From positions 1-18,827 of the forward strand of contig CAZJKM010000052.1 in assembly GCA_964546645.1 (NCBI GenBank): a stretch of 18,827 nt of DNA, in the 5' to 3' direction. Below, in pieces: positions 1 through 7,937 of the stretch. Numbering within the stretch: the first letter of the stretch is position 1; each line of letters opens with the position of its first letter. Source of the DNA: A37T11 sp964546645 (GTDB lineage Bacteria > Bacteroidota > Bacteroidia > Sphingobacteriales > Sphingobacteriaceae). Made by a program: the position numbers and the translations under genes. Below the pieces are notes generated by a model. That model saw only the letters and a list, made by a program, of their open reading frames with translations. It was not told the DNA's origin and searched no databases.

Positions 1-1191
1 TTTATCGCTCCGAGTGACCGTATCAACCTGGGGTACATCGGTACGGGTAAACAGGTTTATGGGCTGCTGCAACACCTGGGGGCAGTACGGGAAACCATGG
101 TGATCGCGGCCTGTGATGTAGACCGTAAGAAATTAGCTAAATTCACCGGGGCAGCGACGCAGCTCAATGCGACAAAAGCAAGTCACGCCGTGGAACCGTA
201 TGGTGATTACCGGGAGCTCCTTAACCGTACCGATATAGACGCGGTAGTCGTAGCAACGCCTGACCATTGGCACGCACTGAACGTGATAGACGCGGCGAAA
301 GCCGGAAAGGATATCTATTGCGAAAAGCCGCTGGCACTGACCATCGAAGAAGGCCGGGCAATGGTAAGGGCCGTAAAAAAACACAAACGGGTCCTCCAAA
401 CAGGTAGTATGCAGCGTTCGCAGTATAACTTCCGGCAGGCGGCCGATTTGGTGCGCAACGGCTATATCGGTACGGTTAAAGAGATCAATGTATCGGTAGG
501 TGAGCCGGTGAAGCAGTGTGACCTTCCATCTATGCCGATACCCGATTACCTCGATTGGAACATGTGGATTGGCCCGTCCCTCTATCGCGGATACCACCCC
601 ACCCTCTCGCCGCCCATTGAGGACGACTCATGGGCATGGTGGCGTGGTTATCGTGATTTCGGTGGGGGATTAATCACCGATTGGGGTGCGCATATGTTCG
701 ATATCGTGCAATGGGCGCTGGATATGGACCATTCCGGTCCGGTTTCGTTCGTTCCGCCTTCCCGGCCCGGTGCCGTTGAGGGGCTGTATTTCACCTACGC
801 CAACGGCGTACGGGTGAACCATAAAGCATGGGGACGCCCAAATGCCATCCAGTTTATCGGTACGGAAGGAAAAATCGAGGTGTCACGAAGCTTCCTTGAT
901 ACCGAGCCCGCGGGCTTAGCCAAGCAGCAACTGAAGTCAGGCGATAAACCGGTCTATCACTCCGGTAATCATTTCCAGGATTGGATTGATGCGATCAGGA
1001 AGCGAAGCAAACCCGTCGCTGATGTCGAAGTCGGACATCGTACCGCGACCGTCTGCAACGCTATCAATATCGCCTATGAGTTGCAGCGACCGCTGAACTG
1101 GAATCCGAAAAAAGAAGTATTTGACGACGTGTACGCTAATATGCTCAAGGGCCGGCCATATCGCAACGGCTGGGATTATAAGAACTATTAA
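1..1191 (+). CDS. Gfo/Idh/MocA family oxidoreductase (5' end outside window)
   Basis: NAD(P)-dependent sugar or glycoside oxidoreductase. The reading frame is open from base 1, so the ATG at 97 is internal: the upstream codons encode INLGYIGTGKQ, the Rossmann dinucleotide-binding loop (G-x-x-G-x-G at bases 31-48). Next come the family motif TPDHWHA, then YCEKPLAL (EKP at bases 322-330, the conserved Lys region of the active site), and in the C-terminal substrate domain GGGLITDWGAHMFD, carrying the usual D-x-x-x-H pair. The missing N-terminus probably holds a Tat-type signal like that of the related gene at 3644, so export to the periplasm is inferred. The protein ends with a typical Tyr/Asn-rich tail. 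The substrate cannot be read from sequence. Family assignment is firm; an exported 3-keto-glycoside role is a guess from context. Confidence 0.93.
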   Translation, partial: FIAPSDRINLGYIGTGKQVYGLLQHLGAVRETMVIAACDVDRKKLAKFTGAATQLNATKASHAVEPYGDYRELLNRTDIDAVVVATPDHWHALNVIDAAKAGKDIYCEKPLALTIEEGRAMVRAVKKHKRVLQTGSMQRSQYNFRQAADLVRNGYIGTVKEINVSVGEPVKQCDLPSMPIPDYLDWNMWIGPSLYRGYHPTLSPPIEDDSWAWWRGYRDFGGGLITDWGAHMFDIVQWALDMDHSGPVSFVPPSRPGAVEGLYFTYANGVRVNHKAWGRPNAIQFIGTEGKIEVSRSFLDTEPAGLAKQQLKSGDKPVYHSGNHFQDWIDAIRKRSKPVADVEVGHRTATVCNAINIAYELQRPLNWNPKKEVFDDVYANMLKGRPYRNGWDYKNY

Positions 1192-1224
1192 ACGGAAACG
1201 TCCCCGCCATTTCTTCACCAGGGT

Positions 1225-1246
1225 ATGTTAAAAATGTGTTAATGAC
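1225..1246 (+). repeat. 22-nt motif, copy A (partner at 11631-11652)
   Basis: A T/A-rich element with core GTTAAAAA followed by TAATGAC. It matches 11631-11652 at 19 of 22 positions on the same strand. It lies 33 nt after the oxidoreductase stop and about 70 nt upstream of the MutS-like gene. A chance match cannot be excluded. Confidence 0.25.
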
Positions 1247-1304
1247 AGTTGTTTATACGATTACCCGTTACTTTTATTTTATTTTCGGCTGGAGAAATAT
1301 ATAG

Positions 1305-1312
1305 CAACTTTG
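1305..1312 (+). promoter_or_regulatory. Candidate -7 element for the MutS-like gene
   Basis: CAACTTTG matches the Bacteroidota -7 consensus TAnnTTTG at all but one fixed position. A TTTT run lies 19 nt upstream, a weak match to the -33 box. Only 6 nt separate it from the ATG at 1319, so transcription would begin at or next to the start codon. Confidence 0.5.
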
Positions 1313-1318
1313 TAGGTG

Positions 1319-2656
1319 ATGGCGTTCTATTCAGATAAACAAACCGTGGGAGATCTTGCTGTTCTGAAAGATCTGCGGGACCCCGACAACACCGTCTTGC
1401 GTTTGCTGGATAAGACGGCTACCATAGGTGGAAAAGAGGCCCTGATTACACTGCTCTCAACGCCGCTGAATGACCTTACGCTGATCCGTGAACGTCAGCA
1501 GACCATCCGATTCCTGCAGGAAATGGATACTGACCTGGAGCTGGATGCTACCGACATGGATTTTATAGAGTTTTACCTGAACCAGAATTTCCTGCGATCA
1601 AACTCACGGATCAGGCGTAACGAAATTGCGTTGGCCTATAAACTGTTTCCTTCGCGCGAATCATACGTCGTAGACCGGGGAGGTAACCTGTTGTTGTCCG
1701 TGCTGTACAAGCTGTATGTATTTACGAAATTGATTGATGAAACAGCAACAACGCCTGTCCTTCAAAAATGGGTTACCCGCGTTGCCGGGATACTGGAACA
1801 ACCTGTTTTTATACGCTTCCGTACAATCCGGGCAAAGAAAAGAAAAACATGGATGCATTTGCCTTACTTTGATTACCACCTTAGGGGAAGCGCCAAGCGA
1901 TCGGTAAAAGAGCTGATAGCTGTGATCTACGAAATTGACTGCTATCAATCAATCGCGAAAGAAACGGCCGCACGCCGGTTCTGCTTTCCGGAGTTTAGGG
2001 ACGAAGATTCGCCCCGGATCGACATATCAGGACTATACCATCCTTTTCTGCCTCATGCGGTAAAAAACGATGTGCGCCTGGGGAATGAAAGCAACTTACT
2101 ATTCCTGACAGGTTCCAACATGTCGGGAAAAACGACGTTACTGAAAGCGATCGGCACAGCGGTGTACCTGGCCCACCTGGGCTTGCCGGTACCGGCCGAT
2201 CACATGGTAACAGCTGTTTTTAATGGGTTGATGACAACTATACAGGTTACAGACAGCCTGCAAGCGGGCATCAGTTTCTTTTACCAGGAAGTACTACGTA
2301 TGAAGGAGGCAGCAGCGAAACTGGGAGAGATTGACAGGATACTGGTGATTTTTGATGAACTGTTTAAAGGCACGAATGTAATGGATGCCCACGATGCGTC
2401 GCTGGCTGTGATTGAAAGCTTTTGCAACGTTAAGAACAGTTTGTTTGTGGTCTCTACGCACCTCGTTGAAATTGCCGATGACCTGACCCCCTATCCGGTC
2501 AATTACCGGTGTTTTAAGAACCAGGAGACGGATGGCAAACTCCGATACAGCTATATGCTGAGCGCAGGCATATCACACGAGCGCTCCGGAATGTATCTGC
2601 TGGAACAGGAAAATGTCCTGGGACTGCTTAAAAAAGCCCACCATAATATGATATAG
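1319..2656 (+). CDS. MutS-related ATPase lacking the mismatch-recognition domains
   Basis: A 445-residue protein with only the MutS core and ATPase parts. Residues about 30-60 (TATIGGKEALITLL...) match the start of the MutS core (domain III). Residues 258-430 are the domain V ATPase: Walker A GSNMSGKTT (265-273), Walker B ILVIFDE (341-347), a signature region near SLQAGISF (313-320), and the H-loop STH (379-381). Domains I and II, which bind mismatched DNA in full MutS (about 850 residues), are absent, so classical mismatch repair is unlikely and the true role is unknown. A GTG at 1316 is in frame just before the ATG at 1319. I chose ATG because the -7 element at 1305-1312 would put the transcript start there. 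The stop codon is 1 nt from the next gene, which suggests co-transcription. Confidence 0.9.
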   Translation: MAFYSDKQTVGDLAVLKDLRDPDNTVLRLLDKTATIGGKEALITLLSTPLNDLTLIRERQQTIRFLQEMDTDLELDATDMDFIEFYLNQNFLRSNSRIRRNEIALAYKLFPSRESYVVDRGGNLLLSVLYKLYVFTKLIDETATTPVLQKWVTRVAGILEQPVFIRFRTIRAKKRKTWMHLPYFDYHLRGSAKRSVKELIAVIYEIDCYQSIAKETAARRFCFPEFRDEDSPRIDISGLYHPFLPHAVKNDVRLGNESNLLFLTGSNMSGKTTLLKAIGTAVYLAHLGLPVPADHMVTAVFNGLMTTIQVTDSLQAGISFFYQEVLRMKEAAAKLGEIDRILVIFDELFKGTNVMDAHDASLAVIESFCNVKNSLFVVSTHLVEIADDLTPYPVNYRCFKNQETDGKLRYSYMLSAGISHERSGMYLLEQENVLGLLKKAHHNMI

Positions 2657-2657
2657 G

Positions 2658-3506
2658 ATGAACAGTACTGTTTTTTGGTCAGCCTGCCTGCTTGTACTGA
2701 GTACAATGCCGGTTTTTTCCCAGCCATCAGGGCCGGATTCCCGGCCGCGGAACGTGAACGGATCAGGTGTCACTGCCGGGGTTACGGCCCATCGCGGATT
2801 TTCAGCGCAATATCCGGAAAACACACTCCCCGCCTTTCAGGCAGCTATTGACCTGAATGTTGATTGGGTAGAACTGGATATCCATCGCACAAAAGACGGC
2901 CATCTGGTTGTATGCCATGATAAGAGCACGAAAAGGACAGGAGACCGGGATCTCCTCATTGCGCAGTCGACCCTTGCAGAACTGCTGGAAGTTGACGTTG
3001 CCCATGCCTTCCGCCAGGAACGGGGCCTTACGAACACACAATGCCCGCCGCAGCGAATACCCCTTCTGCAGGAAGCAATGGCCTTATTCAGGGGGCAGCA
3101 TCGTGTTCGCCTGTCTGTCCAACCCAAAACAGACTGTGTCGCCGAAGCAATGGGCGTGATCATGACAGAAGGCATGGAAAGCCTGGTCGGCTTCAACGAC
3201 GGAAACCTGGCATGGATGTCAGCCGTGAAAAAGTTGGCACCGATGATCCCGGTTTTCTGGGATCGGCCGGCCACATCCGACATCGAACAGGACATCCGGA
3301 TTGCAAAGGAAAAAGGATTTGAAACGCTGGTGATCAATATCAACGGAATTACACAGGAAAAGATCAGTAAGGTACAATCAGCAAAGCTTTACGTCGGAGC
3401 CTGGACCGTAAATGCGCCCGATGACCTGAGAAAACTTGTAAATTGGGGCATTGACCGGATATACACAGACAACCCCTGGCTACTGATTGACATTAAACAA
3501 AAATAA
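2658..3506 (+). CDS. Secreted glycerophosphodiester phosphodiesterase family protein
   Basis: Predicted to hydrolyse glycerophosphodiesters to glycerol-3-phosphate and an alcohol outside the cytoplasm. Residues 1-22 form a signal peptide (FWSACLLVLSTMPVFSQ). The GDPD core follows: HRG at 45-47, PENT at 53-56, VELD (E72, D74, metal ligands), DG at 80-81, and the second catalytic His in VCHD (H87). Near the C-terminus come AWTVN and IYTDNPW, also family hallmarks. The third acidic ligand, normally the Glu of an E-x-K strand motif, is replaced by Gln155 in SVQPK, so metal binding or substrate may differ. Length (282) is normal. The ATG is 1 nt after the MutS-like stop, so the two genes are probably one transcript. 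The family call is strong; the substrate is inferred. Confidence 0.92.
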   Translation: MNSTVFWSACLLVLSTMPVFSQPSGPDSRPRNVNGSGVTAGVTAHRGFSAQYPENTLPAFQAAIDLNVDWVELDIHRTKDGHLVVCHDKSTKRTGDRDLLIAQSTLAELLEVDVAHAFRQERGLTNTQCPPQRIPLLQEAMALFRGQHRVRLSVQPKTDCVAEAMGVIMTEGMESLVGFNDGNLAWMSAVKKLAPMIPVFWDRPATSDIEQDIRIAKEKGFETLVININGITQEKISKVQSAKLYVGAWTVNAPDDLRKLVNWGIDRIYTDNPWLLIDIKQK

Positions 3507-3605
3507 CACCGTGCTGGACATTCCTTTCGGTCTAAGCAGCATCTCATCCGGACACCGAATCGTGCTATTTCTTCAAACCAGGCTTGGAATAAACAGAAAA
3601 TAGTT

Positions 3606-3613
3606 TTACTTTC
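3606..3613 (+). promoter_or_regulatory. Candidate -7 element for the second Gfo/Idh/MocA gene
   Basis: TTACTTTC is a weak match to TAnnTTTG and is identical to the octamer upstream of trpS. It lies 30 nt before the ATG at 3644. The 137-nt gap after the phosphodiesterase gene shows no strong terminator, only 6-bp arms (TTCGGT/ACCGAA) with a long loop. Confidence 0.35.
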
Positions 3614-3643
3614 GGCTACGATTAATCGAATCAATACCAAGTC

Positions 3644-5074
3644 ATGAATAAACGCGAATTCTTAAAAAACAGTGCATTAGGTGCCCTGGGGTTCATGTTA
3701 GCCCCCTCTTTGCTGAAAGGTTTCCCAACCGGGGGACGTTTACGAACTGCCCATATCGGTGTGGGAAATATGGGGGCCGAAGACCTGAAGGCCATCTCAT
3801 CCCATCCGAGTGTGGATGTCGTGGCCCTTTGCGACGTGGATGCCCTGAATTTATCCGCCGCTCACAAACGTCACCCGCGTGCCCGCGTATTCTCCGATTA
3901 CCGTGTTATGCTAAAGGAGTTGAGGGATGAAATTGACGCGGTTATCGTGTCCACACCAGACCATACCCACGCCCCGGCTTCCATGCTGGCCATGCAGATG
4001 AATAAATCCGTCTATTGCCAGAAGCCGCTGACCCACTATGTTTCTGAATCGCGGGCGATGAAAAAACTGGCCGCCGAAAAAGGATTGGTCACCCAAATGG
4101 GTATTCAGGTACACTCTTTTTATGACTACAAACTGGCCACGCTGTTGATCCAATCCGGTATTATCGGGAAGGTGCATACCGTACACGCCTGGTCACCGAA
4201 GAACTATGGACACGACGGCCCTCTTCCGGAGGGCGAGGATCCGATCCCCAAACATCTGGACTGGAACCTGTGGGTAGGAACCTCACCCAAAAGGCCCTAC
4301 AAAGAAGGGGTGTATCACCCCCGGGCCTGGCGAAAATTGATGGACTATGGCTGCGGTACCCTGGGCGATATGGGCGTTCATATTTTTGATACGCCGTACA
4401 ATGCCCTGCAGTTGGATGTGCCGCGGACCATCACCAACAAGTGCCGGACACCTAACGGGTTCAGCTTTCCCGAACACAATACGGTAACCTATGAGTTTCC
4501 GGGTACCGCATACACCACCAAGTCCTTAAAGTGGATCTGGTATGATGGCGAGGGCGCCCCGGCCATGCACAAAGACCTTGTATTACCGGGCATGGATGCC
4601 AAATCGGACAGAAAGAAACCGGAAGGGGAAGCGGACAGCGCAGGGAAATTTTCCCTGGATCCCAAGGTAGCAGGTGAGCACGAATTGCCGGAACAGGGAG
4701 CTATGTTTGTGGGCAAGAAGGGCCGCTTGTTATTACCACACTTCATGCAGTTACCCAGGAAAATTGTTAAAGGCAGGTATGTCGATATTTCTAAGGAAAT
4801 AGATAAACTGGCCGAAAAGCATGGCCTGGGCGAGCCTATCCGCAACTACGAAACCGAAGGACCGAAGCACTACCACCAGTTTGTGGATGCCTGTTTAGGG
4901 AAAGCGGAATGTTCGGCGCCTTTTGATTATGCCTCGCGACTAACGGAATCCATTCTTTTGGGCACCATTGCCGGGCGTTTTCCCGGCGAAACCCTGCACT
5001 GGGATGCCAAAACCGCCAAATTCAAGGAGGAAAAAGCCAATCAATATCTGACCGGCGAATACCGGGCGTTCTGA
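3644..5074 (+). CDS. Gfo/Idh/MocA family oxidoreductase, Tat-like signal, QKP variant
   Basis: Exported NAD(P)-dependent sugar/glycoside oxidoreductase of 476 residues. The N-terminus NKREFLKNSALGALGF resembles a Tat signal, but with Lys-Arg instead of Arg-Arg. The Rossmann loop is GVGNMG (39-44), then STPDHTHA (103-110). The usual EKP is QKP (126-128, in YCQKPLTH), which marks a recurrent subgroup of this family rather than a random loss. The C-terminal domain has LDWNLWVG (205-212) and GDMGVHIFDT (241-250), with the D242/H246 pair. The protein is longer than typical members (about 350-450), with extra sequence near residues 300-340. It lies on the same strand as the oxidoreductase at the left edge and converges on the 813-residue secreted protein. 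A periplasmic role in sugar oxidation is inferred; the substrate is unknown. Confidence 0.93.
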   Translation: MNKREFLKNSALGALGFMLAPSLLKGFPTGGRLRTAHIGVGNMGAEDLKAISSHPSVDVVALCDVDALNLSAAHKRHPRARVFSDYRVMLKELRDEIDAVIVSTPDHTHAPASMLAMQMNKSVYCQKPLTHYVSESRAMKKLAAEKGLVTQMGIQVHSFYDYKLATLLIQSGIIGKVHTVHAWSPKNYGHDGPLPEGEDPIPKHLDWNLWVGTSPKRPYKEGVYHPRAWRKLMDYGCGTLGDMGVHIFDTPYNALQLDVPRTITNKCRTPNGFSFPEHNTVTYEFPGTAYTTKSLKWIWYDGEGAPAMHKDLVLPGMDAKSDRKKPEGEADSAGKFSLDPKVAGEHELPEQGAMFVGKKGRLLLPHFMQLPRKIVKGRYVDISKEIDKLAEKHGLGEPIRNYETEGPKHYHQFVDACLGKAECSAPFDYASRLTESILLGTIAGRFPGETLHWDAKTAKFKEEKANQYLTGEYRAF

Positions 5075-5165
5075 AAATTTCACGGGTAGTTGTCCTACGT
5101 CGCGTGTATGGTTCGTGAGTCTTGAAGATTCCCTTCCTTTGATGTCATAGCGGGGTACGCGGCAA

Positions 5166-7607
5166 TTAATTCAGTATAATTTCACGGGAACCAGCCGGAT
5201 ACCTTTTTCCGTTAATGGAAATGTTTTCCAGCCCGGGAAATGGCGGGGTGTGAACAATGACCCTACTGGGTTTATCTCTCCATTTACCCTCAAAGCTAAC
5301 ATGCAGGCTTTTGCCATTTTTCGATAAGATAAACCGTAAATCCACCGTACCGTACTCCGTTGGCATGTTACTGAAGATCGTTTCTTGATCAGCTGAAATC
5401 CAGGCATGGGGGCAGATTCGCAATAAATGCAGGGCATCGTTCTCAATTTCATCATCTATTACCGCCAGGCGCATCATGGTAAACGCCAGGGGGGTCGCAA
5501 ACATCGTCCCTTGTATGCCGTGCCGGTGCTCACATGAAATATAAGTCTGTTGAGAAGTCGCACCAACCAGCAGGCTATACAGCCCTTCCAGAAAGTGCTT
5601 CCTGTCGTTTAATTGCCACGAGTGGAAAACGTTCCAGCTGTATACCGGTTCACATGTCGATATTTCCCGGTTCAAAAACGGTCGGCAGAGCGGATTGAAC
5701 CGTGTTCCATAAAAATCACGGTTGGGGCCGTCGCGGAAAAAGTCCACCACCGAGCGCATCACCGGATCGTCTGCATCCATCAACCCGGCCCATACCAGCA
5801 CCAACGGTCCGGTATCCAAATAGAACGCATCGCTGAAAGAATGCCGGGGCGCAGGCTTCAATGTCAGGTTTGTCGGAGGCTTGGGACGCACGTTTCCATC
5901 CCTGTCGACCCATGTCTCCCCCTGCGCTACAAGCTTGCGGTATTCGGTAACAAATGTCTCTTTAAACTTCTTCTCAAAAGCCAGCAGGTCTGCTGCCCTT
6001 GGATGATTCACTGACCGGAGGAATGTAACGGCCGTTTGCAGGCCTTTATAATTCCAGGCGATGTTCCATATAGCCTGGATCGGGAAAAGCTCATCCGTAG
6101 CCGTTCCCGGAGGCAATAGTCCCTTTACCCCCTCAAAGTCGGTTTTGGCACTCATGTCCTTAATGAAGTCACATGCCTTTACAATCGACTCGGTCCAGTT
6201 CGCGATGAATTCCCGATCACGCGATAGCAATGCGTGCGTACTTGCCTGGTGCAGGATGGCCCCATGGTCGGTGAGCCAGTCGAACGCCGTCAGTGTTTTT
6301 GGCGTGCTGTAATATCCCGGATGCAGTCCGTATGCCGGACCCGGAGGCTTTACCGTTCCCTGGTTTTCCCTGAACAACTCCAGGTGCCTGCCCACCGACT
6401 CGTGATAGCCAAGTAAGCTCAGAAACATGTGGCTCGTCATGGATGTCGGCGTGCTCCACAGGTTGTCATAGCCCCAGGAACCCGACAAAAAGGTATACTG
6501 CCCATTTACATAGTCTTTCTCGGCAATAATTTCTGCAAACTTAATACTTTGCGAGAGCCACTTGTTTACATAGTCCTCAGGCACATGTATCCGGGCAGCC
6601 GATTGCGGCCGATACGCCCAATAAGGTTCCGCACGATCCAACGCCCCGTTAAAACCGAGCACCTGCTGTGTATTTACTTCCTCCGGTTCTTCAGGAAGCA
6701 TCGGAACAAGGATATCTACCTGATCACCAACCTGCGCGTTCAGATCGATCCGTAGGTTATACATACCGTCGTCCAGCGCGCTCAACGTGATCTTTCTGTT
6801 ATCGTCCGTTGGCAAGACCACGAGACGTACCTTACCGTCCGGTTCGAGCAGCCGATAGCCCCTTTTTTCATTTTCAGCAAATCTGGACAACGCGAGCGAT
6901 TTGGGGTATGCCGCGAGCGTACGGTCGATATCCACCGTGATGCCATCCTCCTGAAGGTAACGTTGGTTATGGATATAATATACCCGACTTAATTGGGTTG
7001 CAATGGGAATAACTCCGGAAAAGCGGTTCTTATCTACTTGTACGACGGAAAGTCGGATCCAGGCGTATAACGGTTCGATGCCGGTGACAACATTTTTACT
7101 GCCTTTGACATTTGCAAAAATTTCCTTCCTGACAACGACGCCTTCCTGCAACGGAAAGTCTGTATATAATACGGGGGTTTCCTTATCGGTCCGCCACCCC
7201 TGAATTCCCCTTCCGCCGTCTATACGCCATAAAGAAGTCAGTTCCTTTGGCAAGGGCGGTGGTGTATCGGAAAGCAACGGGAAAAACGACAGCATAAAAT
7301 CCTGGCCCAGATATTTTTTCGAATGTACACGCATCGGAGCCCAATTGGGGGCAGGTTCGACGATAACAGTGCCATTGTATAGTACATTAAACCGGAAATA
7401 ATGATCCTTCCAGCCAATTGGCGTCCACACATTCCGCTGGTCCGGCCACCAAGTCTTAGCCAACGCAACATCCGGTTCCGCCGGATAACCCTCAACCGGG
7501 CTAAAACGAGGTTCAACATAATTGTCCGAACGGAGATGCTGTGCACAAACATTACTGCCAAGACACAGAAACACTAAAAAATGCAATATCCCGGATTTTA
7601 CTACCAT
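5166..7607 (-). CDS. Large secreted protein, probable six-hairpin glycosidase fold
   Basis: An 813-residue protein not assigned to a named family. Residues 1-23 are a signal peptide ending NVCAQ. The N-terminal third (about 25-330) is strand-rich with Trp/Pro-rich motifs (ALAKTWWPDQRNVWTPIGW), like the beta-sandwich that precedes many (alpha/alpha)6 glycosidase barrels. The middle and C-terminal parts are helical with aromatic patches, including LSGSWGYDNLW, a GLLPPGTATDE loop, LDTGPLVLVWAGLMD, a stretch around EPVYSWNVFHSW, and a short beta-rich end (VDLRFILS...), the order seen in six-hairpin hydrolases. A carbohydrate-active role in the periplasm or outside is inferred; I cannot point to the catalytic acids. 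It converges on the Gfo/Idh/MocA gene with 91 nt between stops and no clear terminator. A polysaccharide lyase or non-catalytic homologue remains possible. Confidence 0.85.
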   Translation of the reverse strand: MVVKSGILHFLVFLCLGSNVCAQHLRSDNYVEPRFSPVEGYPAEPDVALAKTWWPDQRNVWTPIGWKDHYFRFNVLYNGTVIVEPAPNWAPMRVHSKKYLGQDFMLSFFPLLSDTPPPLPKELTSLWRIDGGRGIQGWRTDKETPVLYTDFPLQEGVVVRKEIFANVKGSKNVVTGIEPLYAWIRLSVVQVDKNRFSGVIPIATQLSRVYYIHNQRYLQEDGITVDIDRTLAAYPKSLALSRFAENEKRGYRLLEPDGKVRLVVLPTDDNRKITLSALDDGMYNLRIDLNAQVGDQVDILVPMLPEEPEEVNTQQVLGFNGALDRAEPYWAYRPQSAARIHVPEDYVNKWLSQSIKFAEIIAEKDYVNGQYTFLSGSWGYDNLWSTPTSMTSHMFLSLLGYHESVGRHLELFRENQGTVKPPGPAYGLHPGYYSTPKTLTAFDWLTDHGAILHQASTHALLSRDREFIANWTESIVKACDFIKDMSAKTDFEGVKGLLPPGTATDELFPIQAIWNIAWNYKGLQTAVTFLRSVNHPRAADLLAFEKKFKETFVTEYRKLVAQGETWVDRDGNVRPKPPTNLTLKPAPRHSFSDAFYLDTGPLVLVWAGLMDADDPVMRSVVDFFRDGPNRDFYGTRFNPLCRPFLNREISTCEPVYSWNVFHSWQLNDRKHFLEGLYSLLVGATSQQTYISCEHRHGIQGTMFATPLAFTMMRLAVIDDEIENDALHLLRICPHAWISADQETIFSNMPTEYGTVDLRFILSKNGKSLHVSFEGKWRDKPSRVIVHTPPFPGLENISINGKRYPAGSREIILN

Positions 7608-7643
7608 TGAATTTCCTGTTATGAAGTTATATATTAGCTTTTT

Positions 7644-7653
7644 ACGTTAACGT
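7644..7653. promoter_or_regulatory. Perfect 10-bp palindrome upstream of the 813-residue protein gene
   Basis: ACGTTAACGT sits 36 nt before the ATG of the secreted protein gene. It is symmetric and has a central CG-TTAA-CG arrangement of the sort bound by LacI-family regulators, so it could be an operator. No regulator gene lies nearby. The rest of the 330-nt gap (7608-7937) holds the small ORF at 7717-7827 and its -7 element, and otherwise nothing I recognise. Confidence 0.3.
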
Positions 7654-7716
7654 CCAACAACCAATGGGGTTAAATTTATACCAATACATGCTCGTTTCGC
7701 CCTCCTGGTTTAAACG

Positions 7717-7827
7717 TCAGCGCAATAGGGATCGCCGCAAACGGTGCGGTTGTCGGACTGCTTCGATCCGCTTGTTTTCGTCACGCTCATTAAGCGCAGC
7801 GACCAGTAACTTTTGTTGATTTTCCAT
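7717..7827 (-). pseudogene. 36-codon ORF resembling the N-terminus of an NTF2/SnoaL-like protein
   Basis: The ORF starts MENQQKLLVAALNERDENKR and runs into Arg-rich sequence (QPHRLRRSLLR) before a stop. The opening residues, a short helix with an N-E-x-D-x-x-x-R pattern, look like the start of SnoaL/NTF2-like proteins of about 120-150 residues, but the rest of such a domain is absent in all frames; the +1 frame is open for only about 20 more codons. A perfect -7 element lies 26 nt upstream. It could be a decayed gene truncated after about 26 codons, or a real small basic protein. The resemblance is by eye and weak. Confidence 0.35.
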
Positions 7828-7853
7828 GTCTCTTTTCTTAAGATAAGTACCAT

Positions 7854-7861
7854 CAAATATA
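7854..7861 (-). promoter_or_regulatory. Perfect -7 element for the 36-codon ORF
   Basis: TATATTTG on the minus strand matches TAnnTTTG fully, 26 nt before the ATG at 7827. No TTTG-type -33 box is visible at the usual distance. Confidence 0.4.
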
Positions 7862-7937
7862 CATTTTTTGTTGTTATATTGCAGCTGTTTATAATCAATT
7901 AGGCAGTCTATGCGTTCAGTATTCTTCAAAATAAATA

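Noticed and set aside
97..99. ATG at 97 as the start of the first oxidoreductase
   Set aside because: The frame is open to base 1 and the preceding codons encode the Rossmann loop GYIGTGKQ, which must belong to the protein.
2837..3343. Minus-strand 168-codon frame opposite the phosphodiesterase
   Set aside because: The plus strand carries all GDPD motifs; the minus frame has Ser/Arg-rich low-information sequence.
3524..3560. TTCGGT/ACCGAA pair as a terminator after the phosphodiesterase gene
   Set aside because: Six-base arms with a loop of about 25 nt and no T-run; too weak to call.
5077..5188. Direct repeat AATTTCACGGG on both sides of the 5075-5165 gap
   Set aside because: Only 11 nt long, one copy spans the end of the 813-residue coding region, and there are no mobile-element features between them.
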